64,000 nt of DNA from an uncultured Cellvibrio sp. (lineage in GTDB: Bacteria > Pseudomonadota > Gammaproteobacteria > Pseudomonadales > Cellvibrionaceae), in NCBI GenBank assembly GCA_946480695.1, contig CAMLKG010000012.1, positions 1 through 64,000 of the forward strand, given 5' to 3'. Numbering within the stretch: position 1 is the first letter of the stretch; each line of letters opens with the position of its first letter. Below the pieces are notes generated by a model that saw only the letters and a list, made by a program, of their open reading frames with translations, was not told where the DNA came from and searched no databases. The translations under genes and the position numbers were made by a program. Below, one piece after another: positions 39,829 to 50,029 of this stretch.

Positions 39829-42339
39829 TTAGGCTATTTTGGCAGATTGCCGGTTGGCATAACCCTGTAAAAATGCAAATAATTGCGGTTGTGGCAGCGG
39901 CTGAGAAATTAAAAATCCCTGGCCCAAATTACAATCGTTGGAATGCAAGAAAACCTGCTGGCTTTTTTTCTCAATGCCTTCACCAATAATTTGCATCGGA
40001 ATTATTTTGCTCAATCCGATAATTGTTTTGACCGTGTCATTGATTTCTTTGCCGGTATCAAGGCGGCCGATAAAGGAACGATCAATTTTTAGATATTGCG
40101 GTGCAAAACGAATTACATAATTCAGCGATGAGTGGCCAGTGCCAAAGTCGTCCAGGGATATCCTGATTCCCATGGCTTTGAGTTCACTGATTTGTTTCAG
40201 GTTATTGACAGTATTTTCCAGGTACATTTGCTCCGTAATTTCAATAATTAATCGATTTGCCGGCAACCCGGAACGGGCCAATGCCTGCTGGATAATACTG
40301 ACGAGGTTTTGCTGTACAAACTGGCGCGCGGAAATGTTTACCGAAACAGCAAGCGGAAAACCTGCGCTTTCCCATTCCATCGCCTGGGTGCAGGCGTTGC
40401 CGACAATCCATTCTCCAAGCGTAACAATCAACCCTGTTTCCTGGGCATAACCAATGAATTCATCGGGTGCAACCAGGCCGCGTGTCGGATGATGCCAGCG
40501 GACCAGCGCTTCCATAAAAACAATTTCACCATTGCCCAAATTAATAATGGGCTGGTAATAAAGCTCAAATTCATGGTTGCTGATGGCTTTGCGTAAATCC
40601 GTATCCAGCAGCAACCGGTTATGCACGTATTCGGTTAATTCCTTGCGATACAATTGGTAACTGCCGCGGCCCTTGGCTTTTGCATCGTAAAGCGCACTGT
40701 CAGCGTTGCGCAACAAGGTTTTGGCGTCGTTGCCATCGGTGGGATGGAGTGCGATGCCAAAGCTCATGCCGACATGGACGCGATGGTTATCCAGCTTGAT
40801 CGGCCTTTTTATTTTTTTGATCAATTTGTCCGCTACCGACACCACCGCTTCAAATTTGGTTACATCTTGCAGCAAAATCACAAATTCGTCGCCGCCCAGG
40901 CGGCACACACTGTCTTCGTGGCGTAAACATTTTTGCAAGCGACGCGCAACGATTTTTAATAGCTGGTCCCCCGCCTCGTGCCCAAGCCCGTCATTGATTT
41001 GCTTGAAGTGATCCAGGTCGCCAAACAAGACAGCAAAAGGAGCTGCACTGCGATGGGATTTCTTGATCAGGAATTCAATTTCCTCATGCAGTTTGGCGCG
41101 GTTGCCCAAGCCGGTTAATGCATCGTAATGAGCCAGTTTAATCAGGTGGGTTTCATAGTGTTTGCGTTCCGATAAATCGTGGACCTGTAATAAATAGCAG
41201 GGTTGGTCGTCAAATTTATTGATAAAGGCTGCGCTGGTAAGTGTGGGGATGGAATGGCCGTTGCGCGTGTTAAAGCGCGTTTCAAATTGTACAAAACGCA
41301 TGGTATCGGCGCGCAACTTTTCCAATTGAAAGAGCGCGTTCTCCCGATCATCCGACACAATGAATTCATTAAATTTTTTGGGCGGGGGTTCGCGCTCATC
41401 AGCAAAAATATGGTTGTCGTAACCCAGTAACTGGAAGAATGCCGGGTTCATCTTGATAATATTCCCGTGCAGGTCTACCAGCATCATACCCAAGGGGGCG
41501 TAATCAAATACCGCCTGGAATAATTGCTCGCTATTTGCCAGTGCCTGGCGAGTCAGTTCAACATCAGTGATGTCGGTATTACTGCCCAGCCAGCGGACTA
41601 TTTCCCCTTTTTCATTTTTTTGCGGGATTGCGCGGGTATCAAACCAGCGATATTCACCGTCGTGGCGGCGAATGCGGAACACGGCAAACATTTCAGTGCC
41701 GGATTGCACCGCGTGCGTCCAGGCTTTCATCAAATAATCGCGATCATCCGGATGCACCTGGTTTATCCAGCCAGAGCCCAGCTGGTCCTCGGCGGGAATA
41801 CCCGTGTATTCACACCAGCGGCGGTTTAGAAAATCACAGCTTCCGTCAGGCCGGCAAGTCCAGGTGAGTTGCGGTAAACCTTCCGCCAGTTCGTTAAACC
41901 TGAGCCGGTTTTCCTTGGCCGAGTATTCCGCTTCCGCCCATTGCTGGCTGGCGATTAAGGTGTTGCGCAGTAATTCAGTATCCAGGTTGCGCTTGGGCAA
42001 ATAATCGAACAAACCATCGCGCATGGCATCGGCAATAATCCGTTCCTCTGTATTGCCGCTTATCATGATGACCGGTGTAGGGATTTTTTTATGTTCGGTT
42101 ATTTTCTCAATTAATTCAGACCCCAGTGCATCGTTAAGGTGGTAATCAACAATCGCACAGTCGAATTCATATTGTTGCAGTAAGGTTAACGCGTGGCTTG
42201 CCGAGGTCGATTCCATGACATGCAAATTCAACAGGGTTTTGCGCAGCATGCGTTTAATTTTTTCCGAATCGACATCATCATCCTCAATCAGGAGGATTAA
42301 CATTGCTGTATCGGCGTAGCTGTCCAACATCATTGCCAT
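39829..42339 (-). CDS. Response regulator with PAS, GGDEF and EAL domains (second)
   Basis: 836 residues from ATG 42339, with AGAGG 5 nt upstream. N-terminal REC (ILLIEDDDVDSEKI, phospho-acceptor in CAIVDYHLNDALGSE), two PAS domains (about 150-395), GGDEF with RLGGDEF and I-site RHED five residues before, EAL with MEALVRWHHP, IEITEQ, LDDFGTGHS and KIDRSFI. All catalytic signatures are intact. It is not a close duplicate of the 29028 protein, although both are 836 residues long. Last gene of a three-gene operon with a PAS kinase and a single-domain regulator. Confidence 0.94.
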   Translation of the reverse strand: MAMMLDSYADTAMLILLIEDDDVDSEKIKRMLRKTLLNLHVMESTSASHALTLLQQYEFDCAIVDYHLNDALGSELIEKITEHKKIPTPVIMISGNTEERIIADAMRDGLFDYLPKRNLDTELLRNTLIASQQWAEAEYSAKENRLRFNELAEGLPQLTWTCRPDGSCDFLNRRWCEYTGIPAEDQLGSGWINQVHPDDRDYLMKAWTHAVQSGTEMFAVFRIRRHDGEYRWFDTRAIPQKNEKGEIVRWLGSNTDITDVELTRQALANSEQLFQAVFDYAPLGMMLVDLHGNIIKMNPAFFQLLGYDNHIFADEREPPPKKFNEFIVSDDRENALFQLEKLRADTMRFVQFETRFNTRNGHSIPTLTSAAFINKFDDQPCYLLQVHDLSERKHYETHLIKLAHYDALTGLGNRAKLHEEIEFLIKKSHRSAAPFAVLFGDLDHFKQINDGLGHEAGDQLLKIVARRLQKCLRHEDSVCRLGGDEFVILLQDVTKFEAVVSVADKLIKKIKRPIKLDNHRVHVGMSFGIALHPTDGNDAKTLLRNADSALYDAKAKGRGSYQLYRKELTEYVHNRLLLDTDLRKAISNHEFELYYQPIINLGNGEIVFMEALVRWHHPTRGLVAPDEFIGYAQETGLIVTLGEWIVGNACTQAMEWESAGFPLAVSVNISARQFVQQNLVSIIQQALARSGLPANRLIIEITEQMYLENTVNNLKQISELKAMGIRISLDDFGTGHSSLNYVIRFAPQYLKIDRSFIGRLDTGKEINDTVKTIIGLSKIIPMQIIGEGIEKKSQQVFLHSNDCNLGQGFLISQPLPQPQLFAFLQGYANRQSAKIA

Positions 42340-42383
42340 GATACCTCTTGACTCTGCGTTATTTAACCAACGTTCTGCAAATA

Positions 42384-42815
42384 TTACATGGGTAAAACTA
42401 TTGCGCTGCGATAATTGTCGAGCAGGTTGGCCAGTTTGGTGAATTGTGGCCCCACCGCCGATTTCACCATATAACCCGCAATATTCTGGTGATAGGCGCG
42501 CGTACGGTCAGACTCTGCATTCGATGTGGTCAACACAAAAATAATGCTGTCGTGTAGCTCGTTATCGCTGCGGATTTCCTGTAAGAATTCAAAGCCGTTC
42601 ATGCGCGGCATATTTAAATCCAATAAGATCAAATAGGGTTTTTCAATGGTTAAATCATTGTGTTCACGCCGCAGTATTTGCAATGCTTCCATACCGTCGC
42701 GTGCCAGGGTTATCGGGAAATTCAGAGCATTTTTGCGCAGGCTGCGCACTATGGCCTCGGCTGACACATCGTCGTCATCCACGATCAAAATATTCACCTT
42801 CAATGAATTATTCAT
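42384..42815 (-). CDS. Single-domain response regulator (Rcp1-like)
   Basis: 143 residues from ATG 42815, with GAGGAAAG 7 nt upstream; this start lies 8 nt inside the kinase gene. REC motifs: NILIVDDDDVSAEAI, phospho-Asp in YLILLDLNMPRMNGFEF, VLTTSNAESD, and MVKSAVGPQF. There is no output domain. Such Rcp-type regulators with inserted acidic loops pair with PAS or phytochrome kinases, and here it is followed by a GGDEF-EAL protein 44 bp away. Confidence 0.92.
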   Translation of the reverse strand: MNNSLKVNILIVDDDDVSAEAIVRSLRKNALNFPITLARDGMEALQILRREHNDLTIEKPYLILLDLNMPRMNGFEFLQEIRSDNELHDSIIFVLTTSNAESDRTRAYHQNIAGYMVKSAVGPQFTKLANLLDNYRSAIVLPM

Positions 42816-44268
42816 CAATATCTTTCCTCGCAAAGCGTGGCCACCACACATGGAAACTGCAGCCGGGACCATCGGTATTACTGGCAAGTTCAATGTGGCC
42901 GCCGTGGCTTTCGGTTAACCGTTTAGCTAATGCAAGGCCGATGCCGCTCCCGGATTCGTTGCCGTTCAACGTCTGGAATAAACGGAATACCCGCTCTTGC
43001 GCACTTTTGGGAATGCCGGGGCCATTATCCGTCACTTTAAATAAACAATAGCTGCCGCTGGCTTCGGCGCTGATAGTGATGCAGGGATTTAATCCGGTGT
43101 GATGCTTGAGTGCATTGCTGAACAGGTTGCGCAGTACCGTTTCCAGCGGGATTTTTGCGGCGGTGATTTCGTGGATGCGTATATCTTGCTGGATATGGAA
43201 ATGGTCCGGTACCGGATGCATTTCAACAATGCCGTTAACTAGTGCGGGTACATCAATCAACGTTGATTCCTTGGCGCGTTTACCTGCCCGTGCGTAAAGC
43301 AAGAGGTCATCAATCAGTCGCTCCATACGGCTAATACGGATGCGGATACGTTCTATATTTTTTTTTACGGAGTCGGGAATTTCAGTGCCGAGGTCTTCGT
43401 GAATCCAATCCATCAAATCGCTAATACCGCGCAACGGGGATTTCAAATCGTGCGAAGCAACGTAGGTAAATTCTTCCAAATGCGCGTTTGCTTGTTTCAG
43501 GTTTAATTCGAGGCGTTTGCGTTCAGAAATATCGGTAACCACTGCAAGCGTTAAATTTCCCGTATCACTTTCCACGGGGCTGAGCCCTATCTCAACGGGA
43601 ATTTCAGTCCCGTTTTTATGCCGTCCTGTTAAATCGCGGCCTAACCCCATCGGGCGCAGGCTGGGTTTCTGCATATAGCCGGCGCGTAAGTTTTCATGAT
43701 TCGCGCGGTAGCGCTCGGGTAATAAAATATCCATGGGTTTTCCCAGCAGTTCTTCCTGGGTGTAGCCAAATAATTTCAACAAACTGGGATTAACCATTTG
43801 GATTATACCTTGCGCATCCACTAGCAATTTACCGTAAGGGGAAGCCTCAATTACTTTGCTGAAGCGCGCTTCCAATTGTTTGCGGCGAGTGATATTAACA
43901 ATCGTGGCGACAATAAATTGTTCGCCATCTGCGGTCAGTGAACGTAACCCGATTTCCAATGGAAATTCGCTCGCATCTTTACGTTTACCGTAAAGGTCGC
44001 GTCCCGCGCCCATATAACGGGTAGAAGGTTGTTCAATATAGGTTTGGCGGAACCGGGCATGCTTGCCCCCCAATCTATCGGGCAGGAGCAGGTCAATACT
44101 TTTATTGATCAATTCGCCACGGTGGTAACCGAACAGACGTTCCGCCTCGGCGTTAAGGTAACTGATACGCCCATCTTGATGAGTCACAATAATGCCCGCA
44201 GGTACTGCATCCAACAATTCATGGATATACGCCGGGTGCGTAGGAGTTAAATCGCCCTGGGATGGCAT
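42808..44268 (-). CDS. PAS-PAS sensor histidine kinase
   Basis: 486 residues from ATG 44268, with AAGGAG 9 nt upstream; ATG 44286 is an alternative without a site. Two PAS domains are tandem near-repeats (YLNAEAERLFGYHRGELI and MVNPSLLKLFGYTQEEL; LLPDRLGGKHARFRQTY and LLPERYRANHENLRAGY), both followed by MG(A/L)GRDL. A coiled linker leads to HisKA with YVASHDLKSPLRGI and HATPase with VTDNGPGIP and GSGIGLALAKR. It has no membrane helix, so it is a soluble sensor of redox, light or ligands. The RR gene overlaps its 3' end. Confidence 0.93.
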   Translation of the reverse strand: MPSQGDLTPTHPAYIHELLDAVPAGIIVTHQDGRISYLNAEAERLFGYHRGELINKSIDLLLPDRLGGKHARFRQTYIEQPSTRYMGAGRDLYGKRKDASEFPLEIGLRSLTADGEQFIVATIVNITRRKQLEARFSKVIEASPYGKLLVDAQGIIQMVNPSLLKLFGYTQEELLGKPMDILLPERYRANHENLRAGYMQKPSLRPMGLGRDLTGRHKNGTEIPVEIGLSPVESDTGNLTLAVVTDISERKRLELNLKQANAHLEEFTYVASHDLKSPLRGISDLMDWIHEDLGTEIPDSVKKNIERIRIRISRMERLIDDLLLYARAGKRAKESTLIDVPALVNGIVEMHPVPDHFHIQQDIRIHEITAAKIPLETVLRNLFSNALKHHTGLNPCITISAEASGSYCLFKVTDNGPGIPKSAQERVFRLFQTLNGNESGSGIGLALAKRLTESHGGHIELASNTDGPGCSFHVWWPRFARKDIDE

Positions 44269-44490
44269 CTCATGTGGCTCCTTCATAGTGAACGATGTTA
44301 GCGCCGTGCCGGTTATACACAGGATAGATTCCCCTGGAACCCTGTAGTTCCTGGCTTCAGTATAGGTGGTGGCTTTTGGGCGAGCGGGGATAGGTAGGAA
44401 AAAGTGCTAATTTTTCAGAGCGTTTGGTAATTAAATACGACGATGTTGTGCGATAAATTTGGACACAGAAAATTAAAGGAGATTATGTAA

Positions 44491-44520
44491 AAAAAACGCC
44501 AGCGCAGTGCTGGCGTTTTT
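44491..44520. terminator. Bidirectional rho-independent terminator
   Basis: AACGCCAGC (44495-44503) and GCTGGCGTT (44509-44517) flank GCAGT, preceded by A8 and followed by T6. On the minus strand this lies right after tpx and is its terminator. Confidence 0.85.
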
Positions 44521-44539
44521 TGCGGGCTCGCGTAGGCGA

Positions 44540-45037
44540 TCAGGACAAGACTTTCAATGCAGCATCGTAGTCAGGTTCGTGGGCCACTTCGCTGACCAGC
44601 TCGGTGTGCAGCACTTTACCTTCGGCATCCAACACCACTACGGCACGGGCGGTTAAACCGGTCAACGGACCATCAATGAGTTTTACACCATAGTCGCTCG
44701 CAAAGGTGGAGCGGAAGGCGGACGCGGGAATTACTTTATCCAAACCTTCAGCACCGCAGAAACGGGCCAGGGCAAATGGCAGGTCCTGGGAGGCGCAGAT
44801 AACAACGGTGTTAGCGAGTTCACTGGCTTGGGCGTTAAAAGTACGTACAGATTGTGCACAGGTAGGAGTGTCCACACTCGGGAAAATATTCAGCACTACG
44901 CGCTTGCCAGTCAGATCGCCAGAGGAAACTTCGGAAAGGTCGGTTTTTACCAGTTTAAACGCCGGTGCTTTGCTACCAATTGCAGGCAGGTTACCGTTGG
45001 TATTAAAAGGATTTCCCTTGAGGGTCACTGTTGCCAT
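44540..45037 (-). CDS. tpx: Thiol peroxidase Tpx
   Basis: 165 residues, full length. The peroxidatic cysteine is in [15 protein letters not shown] (about residue 60) and the resolving cysteine in [12 protein letters not shown] (about 94), matching atypical two-Cys Tpx. It reduces hydroperoxides with thioredoxin in the cytoplasm or periplasm. Terminated by the hairpin at 44491-44520. Confidence 0.96.
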   Translation of the reverse strand: MATVTLKGNPFNTNGNLPAIGSKAPAFKLVKTDLSEVSSGDLTGKRVVLNIFPSVDTPTCAQSVRTFNAQASELANTVVICASQDLPFALARFCGAEGLDKVIPASAFRSTFASDYGVKLIDGPLTGLTARAVVVLDAEGKVLHTELVSEVAHEPDYDAALKVLS

Positions 45038-45235
45038 AAATATATACTCCTGAACCTTATGTTTGAGTTTGTCTCTAAAAAAACTCAGTGAAGCCTAGTT
45101 GATGGCGGTAAAAAAGGGAATTGCAAATTGCGCCATGGCGGAAAAATTCTTCTATCCGCCGGAATGGTAAATTCCGCCTTGCAATGGGAAAGCAAAGTGA
45201 TGATAATGCGCGCCTCTTGCGCTAGCCACCCGCTA

Positions 45236-45361
<126 letters not shown>

Positions 45362-45518
45362 CCGACTTTCCCTCTGCTGCCCTATAGCCTTTTAATTGGT
45401 TATTTGCGTTTTTCCGGCCAATGGATTCTTGGTGGTTGGTGTCTATTTCCGCCTTGCACCGCTATAATCGCCGCCTGATTTTTTCACTCGTCCTTTTTGC
45501 AAGAGAGCAACATCCGGC

Positions 45519-47549
45519 ATGAGCTATCAAGTTCTGGCACGCAAGTGGCGCCCGCGGGTTTTCCGTGAAATGGTGGGGCAGGAGCATGTGCTCCAGGCCC
45601 TGATTAATGCCCTGGACCACAATCGCCTGCACCATGCCTATTTATTTACCGGAACGCGCGGGGTGGGTAAAACCACTATCGCGCGCATCCTGGCCAAATG
45701 CCTTAATTGCGAAACCGGGGTAAGTTCCGAGCCTTGCGGCCAGTGTTCCAGTTGCCGCGAAATTGCCGAAGGCCGGTTTGTCGATTTGATTGAAGTGGAC
45801 GCCGCATCGCGTACCAAAGTAGAAGATACGCGCGAGCTATTGGAAAACGTCCAATACGCGCCGACCCGCGGCCGCTACAAGGTTTACCTGATCGACGAAG
45901 TCCATATGCTCTCCAACAGCAGCTTTAATGCCTTGCTGAAAACCCTGGAGGAGCCGCCACCCCATGTGAAATTTTTGCTGGCGACCACCGATCCGCAAAA
46001 ACTGCCCATGACGATCCTGTCGCGCTGCTTGCAGTTCAACCTGAAAAATATGAATCCGGAGCGCATCGTCCAGCATTTGAAATTCGTGCTGGAACAGGAG
46101 CTGGTGCCCTACGAAGAATCTGCCTTATGGCATTTGGGGCGCGCGGCGGATGGCAGTATGCGCGATGCCATGAGTTTGACCGACCAGGCGATTGCCTATG
46201 GTTCAGGCAAAATTACTGAATCCGAAGTCAGTGCCATGCTGGGTACCATCGACCAGACCGCTGTCTATGACATAGTGGCTGCGCTTGCCAGCTATGATGG
46301 CCGCGCAATTCTCGCCGCTGTGGAGCGAATGTCTGAACAAGCACCGGATTATGCGAATGCCCTGGCGGAGATGTTAGCGGTATTGCATCGCATTGCCATT
46401 GCGCAGGCATTGCCGGAAGCGGTGGATAACAGCCGGGGTGATCGCGAGCGCATCCTGCATTTGTCACAGCAATTGCCTGCGGAAGATGTGCAGCTTTTTT
46501 ATCAAACCGCATTATTGGGGCGTCGCGATCTGCCCCTGGCGCCGGACCCGCGCGCCGGTTTTGAAATGGTGCTGTTGCGCATGCTGGCATTCAAACCGCA
46601 AGGTGTGGTTGAAATGCCGACCCAGGCATTACCGCAACCCGCCACACCGGTACCACTGGCCAGTCGCCCGGCACATACCCCCGCTTCCAGTCCCACGCCT
46701 GTTAGTGCTGTGTCGCAAATGAGCGCCGTTGCGCAAACATCGATACCGACATCAAACCAGCCACCAGGGGTTCAGCCCGGTGTTCAACCGCCAGCAAATA
46801 ATGCTCAGATGGCCAGCACTCCGGTTGCGCCCGCAAGTGCCCCGGTTTCCGCACCGCAACCGATTGTTCCATCGGCTATGCCCGAGCCACCGCCATTTGA
46901 TGGCCCTTACGACAATATTCCTGACGACGAATATGCGGAATATGCGCAGGCACCGGCTTATTACGAAACACCTGCTGTACCGGTTGATAAGGGAGTCGAT
47001 GAGCCAAAAAAGCCTGAGGCGGCTCAGCCGCCTGCCGCGGCCATACTGGAGAATGTTTTTAATCCATCGTTTAACGCACCGGTTGCAGCCGTTACGCCGG
47101 TAGAAAAACCGTTAATCCCCGAGCCGATCCGTGCAAAACCGTTGCGCCAAGTTCCCTATGAACAGGCGGGGCCGCAAGATTGGACCGAAATTTATTTGGG
47201 CTTGGGGGTTACCGGTATTTTGCAAAGCACCGTCTCCAATTGCCAGTTGATAGGGCGGCAGGGAAACTATTTCCAATTTGTACTGGATGAAAATAACAGT
47301 ACGTTATTTGACGTAAGCCATGAGAAACGCATGGCTGATTTACTTACCGATTATTTTGCCGAGCCTGTCCACGTTAGTATCCAATTGGGACAGGTTACTG
47401 CGGAAACGCCCGCAAAAATGGCGATCCGCCTGCGTGAGCAGCGTCAACAACAAGCAGTGGACGCCATAAAAAATGATCCGATTGTGCAACAGTTGATCGC
47501 GCAATTCGGTGCGACCTTGCGTGAAGATACCATCCAGCCGGTCGATTAG
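45519..47549 (+). CDS. dnaX: DNA polymerase III subunits tau/gamma
   Basis: 676 residues (tau). AAA+ domain at 1-220: Walker A GTRGVGKTTIARI, zinc-binding cysteines in CLNCETGVSSEPCGQCSSC, Walker B LIDEVHML, sensor 1 LLATTDPQKLP. A collar domain and a Pro/Ala-rich linker (about 365-530) follow, then a C-terminal domain that contacts the replicase. An E. coli-like -1 frameshift cassette lies at 46990-47033 in the linker and would give a 499-residue gamma. First of a block with ybaB and recR. Confidence 0.97.
   Translation: MSYQVLARKWRPRVFREMVGQEHVLQALINALDHNRLHHAYLFTGTRGVGKTTIARILAKCLNCETGVSSEPCGQCSSCREIAEGRFVDLIEVDAASRTKVEDTRELLENVQYAPTRGRYKVYLIDEVHMLSNSSFNALLKTLEEPPPHVKFLLATTDPQKLPMTILSRCLQFNLKNMNPERIVQHLKFVLEQELVPYEESALWHLGRAADGSMRDAMSLTDQAIAYGSGKITESEVSAMLGTIDQTAVYDIVAALASYDGRAILAAVERMSEQAPDYANALAEMLAVLHRIAIAQALPEAVDNSRGDRERILHLSQQLPAEDVQLFYQTALLGRRDLPLAPDPRAGFEMVLLRMLAFKPQGVVEMPTQALPQPATPVPLASRPAHTPASSPTPVSAVSQMSAVAQTSIPTSNQPPGVQPGVQPPANNAQMASTPVAPASAPVSAPQPIVPSAMPEPPPFDGPYDNIPDDEYAEYAQAPAYYETPAVPVDKGVDEPKKPEAAQPPAAAILENVFNPSFNAPVAAVTPVEKPLIPEPIRAKPLRQVPYEQAGPQDWTEIYLGLGVTGILQSTVSNCQLIGRQGNYFQFVLDENNSTLFDVSHEKRMADLLTDYFAEPVHVSIQLGQVTAETPAKMAIRLREQRQQQAVDAIKNDPIVQQLIAQFGATLREDTIQPVD
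46990..47033 (+). promoter_or_regulatory. Programmed -1 frameshift cassette of dnaX
   Basis: An internal AGGGAG (46990-46995) lies 10 nt before the slippery A-AAA-AAG (47006-47012), which is followed after 4 nt by a 7-bp stem AGGCGGC (47017-47023) / GCCGCCT (47027-47033). Slippage by -1 at codons 497-498 leads to GCC and then TGA at 47015-47017, ending the protein at residue 499. Spacings mirror the E. coli dnaX signal. Confidence 0.9.
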
Positions 47550-47590
47550 ATTGTTAACCGATTTTATTTATTTTTTGAAAAGGGGGCGCT

Positions 47591-47911
47591 ATGAAAGGTC
47601 TTGGCGATTTAATGAAGCAAGCCCAGCAGATGCAGGCCAATATGCAAAAAATGCAGGAAGAGTTGGCCAACGCTGAAGTAAAAGGTGAAGCGGGTGCGGG
47701 TTTGATCAGCGTAATTATGAACGGTCGGCACGATGTCAAACGCGTCAGCATCGACGACAGTTTGATGACTGAAGATAAAGAAATGCTGGAAGATTTACTG
47801 GCCGCCGCTGTTAATGATGCGGTGCGTAAAGTTGAACAGCAAAACCGCGAGCAAATGGCCAAAATGACCGCCGGCATGGGCATCCCGCCCGATTTCAAAA
47901 TGCCATTTTAA
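47591..47911 (+). CDS. ybaB: YbaB/EbfC nucleoid-associated protein
   Basis: 106 residues: [20 protein letters not shown] opens the long helix, [19 protein letters not shown] is the strand region, and [17 protein letters not shown] the C-terminal helix. A small dimeric DNA-binding protein, here in its conserved place between dnaX and recR; 41 bp from dnaX and 22 bp from recR. Confidence 0.96.
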   Translation: MKGLGDLMKQAQQMQANMQKMQEELANAEVKGEAGAGLISVIMNGRHDVKRVSIDDSLMTEDKEMLEDLLAAAVNDAVRKVEQQNREQMAKMTAGMGIPPDFKMPF

Positions 47912-47933
47912 ATGTTGAGTAAAAATATTTTCC

Positions 47934-48527
47934 ATGTTTAGTCCGCTTATCGATGAACTCATGGCTTCACTGCGCTGCTTGCCGGGTGTAGGTCCAAAAT
48001 CTGCGCAGCGTATGGCACTGCATCTATTGGAGCGCGACCGCGTGGGCGCCGAACGCCTGGCTGCCAGTTTGCAAAAAGCGGTGGCGGGTGTCGGGCGGTG
48101 CCAGCGCTGTCGCACGCTTACCGAGCAAACACTTTGCGGGATCTGCGCGAACAACCGCCGCGATAACAGTTTGCTGTGCGTAGTGGAAACACCGGGTGAT
48201 GTATTGGCAATTGAGCAAGCGGGTACTTATCAAGGTAAATATTTTGTGTTGCTCGGGCACCTTTCACCTATCGATGGTATAGGCCCCGAGGACATAGGTG
48301 TTGATCAATTAATTAAATTATTGCAGGAAGGGACAATCCGGGAAGTAATCCTCGCTACCAACCCCACTGTTGAAGGTGAGGCCACCGCTTATTACATCAG
48401 CGAGCGCGCCAAACATTTAAATGTCACTGTATCGCGCATTGCCCACGGAGTACCGCTGGGTGGCGAGTTGGAATTTATTGATGGCGGTACCCTTGCGCAC
48501 GCGTTTTCATCGCGCCGCAGCTTATAA
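47934..48527 (+). CDS. recR: Recombination protein RecR
   Basis: 197 residues. Helix-hairpin-helix [19 protein letters not shown], zinc finger [19 protein letters not shown] (four Cys), and Toprim domain with [13 protein letters not shown] and the RecR-specific [15 protein letters not shown]. It works with RecO and RecF to load RecA at gaps. Follows ybaB in the conserved dnaX-ybaB-recR order. Confidence 0.97.
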   Translation: MFSPLIDELMASLRCLPGVGPKSAQRMALHLLERDRVGAERLAASLQKAVAGVGRCQRCRTLTEQTLCGICANNRRDNSLLCVVETPGDVLAIEQAGTYQGKYFVLLGHLSPIDGIGPEDIGVDQLIKLLQEGTIREVILATNPTVEGEATAYYISERAKHLNVTVSRIAHGVPLGGELEFIDGGTLAHAFSSRRSL

Positions 48528-48545
48528 ATTTATAGAATTTTTTGC

Positions 48546-49673
48546 ATGTTGATTCCTACCGAACCTATCTGGATTGACCAGGACGATCAGTTAGCCTCTC
48601 TCTGTGTCACCTGGCGGCAACAGGCTGCCATCGCCGTGGACACGGAATTTATGCGCAGTGAAACCTTTTATCCCATTGCCGGTTTGTTGCAAATCGGCGA
48701 TGGCAAAGGCTGTTATTTAATTGATCCGCTCGCGCTTCAAAACCTCCAGCCCTTGCGCGAATTAATGCTTGATCCGGCGGTAATCAAAGTATTGCATTCC
48801 TGCTCGGAAGATTTGGAAGTATTCCAGCGTTGGTTGGGCATAGTCCCTGCGCCCTTGTTTGATACACAAATTGCAGCAGCTTTTGCCGGCCTGGGATTCA
48901 GCCTGGGCTATTCGAACCTGGTTAAAAGTTTGTTGAATACAGAAATTCCGAAGGATGAAACCCGTTCTGACTGGTTGCAGCGCCCGTTAAGTTTGGCCCA
49001 ATTAAAATACGCGGCGCTGGATGTGGCGCATATGCTGGTGGTTTACGGCACATTGTTACAGTTGTTAAAAGCCAATGGCCGTTTGGAATGGGTAAAAAGC
49101 GATTGCGCGGATTTGGTTGCCAATGCGCGCCAGCCTGAAGATTTTTCAGAGGCGTACCAAAAGGTGGGCTTTGCCTGGAAATTGCGCTCGCAGGAATTGG
49201 CGATATTACGCGATTTATGTATTTGGCGTGAAACGCAGGCACGGGTACGCGACATCCCGCGCAATCGTTTAATAAAAGAACCGGCATTGTGGGAAATCGC
49301 CCGCAAGAAGGTGCAGGATTTGGCGCAGCTGCAAGCGGTGGCGGATATTCCTTCGCGCACGCTGAAGAATGATAGCGAGGCCATTTTGCACATTGTCAAT
49401 AACGCCCTGAATAGCCCTGAGCCTGGTTGGCCGGCGCGCCTTGATCCACCCTTGGCCCAAAGCGAAGGCCCGCTGATGAAAAGCTTGAAAAATTTTGTGC
49501 GTGAATTTGCGGAGCAACAGCAAATTCCCGCGGAAGTATTAATTCGCAAAAAGGATTACGAATTTATTGTGCGTTCGGGAATGAAGGGCGGCACTTATCA
49601 ATTACCGCAACGCTTGCAGGGTTGGCGTTTTGGGTTGATTGGTGAGCGACTGTTGGAAATAGCCCAAGGTTAA
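48546..49673 (+). CDS. rnd: Ribonuclease D
   Basis: 375 residues. The DEDDy exonuclease motifs are VDTEFMRSETFYP (Exo I), LHSCSEDLEVF (Exo II) and LKYAALDVAHMLVVYG (Exo III, Tyr equivalent present), followed by HRDC-type helices (SQELAILRDLCIWRE). It trims the 3' ends of tRNA and other stable RNAs. It is 18 bp after recR. Confidence 0.95.
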   Translation: MLIPTEPIWIDQDDQLASLCVTWRQQAAIAVDTEFMRSETFYPIAGLLQIGDGKGCYLIDPLALQNLQPLRELMLDPAVIKVLHSCSEDLEVFQRWLGIVPAPLFDTQIAAAFAGLGFSLGYSNLVKSLLNTEIPKDETRSDWLQRPLSLAQLKYAALDVAHMLVVYGTLLQLLKANGRLEWVKSDCADLVANARQPEDFSEAYQKVGFAWKLRSQELAILRDLCIWRETQARVRDIPRNRLIKEPALWEIARKKVQDLAQLQAVADIPSRTLKNDSEAILHIVNNALNSPEPGWPARLDPPLAQSEGPLMKSLKNFVREFAEQQQIPAEVLIRKKDYEFIVRSGMKGGTYQLPQRLQGWRFGLIGERLLEIAQG

Positions 49674-49726
49674 TCGCCTATCGCGTGGGCTCAATGATTG
49701 TTAATTGTGGTTTTATAAATATCGCT

Positions 49727-50023
49727 ATGAAAATTATTTGTGAAATTTACCGCAGCCCTAAAGAGGAAGGCATGTACCTCTACGTTAAAAAAGAAGAGGG
49801 TTTAAGCCGGGTGCCGGAAGATCTATTAAAACTTTTTGGCAAGCCCCAGCAGGCGATGGTGCTGCTACTGACCCCGGATAAAAAATTAGCCCATACCAGT
49901 GTCGAGAAGGTGGCGGAAAGCCTGGATGAAAAGGGCTTTTATTTGCAATTGCCGCCACGTAGCGAGCGCGATCCGGATGCGGAACGCATCCGTGCGCTCA
50001 ATTCAAAATTATCCGGTCATTAA
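49727..50023 (+). CDS. ycgL: YcgL-domain protein
   Basis: 98 residues from ATG 49727; the frame extends upstream to 49685, but the YcgL domain begins at MKIICEIYRSPKEEGMYLYV. The domain also has RVPEDLLKLFGKP and GFYLQLPP. Function unknown. It follows rnd by 53 bp and precedes ycgN by 6 bp, the usual neighbours in this group. Confidence 0.9.
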   Translation: MKIICEIYRSPKEEGMYLYVKKEEGLSRVPEDLLKLFGKPQQAMVLLLTPDKKLAHTSVEKVAESLDEKGFYLQLPPRSERDPDAERIRALNSKLSGH

Positions 50024-50029
50024 TGTTAT

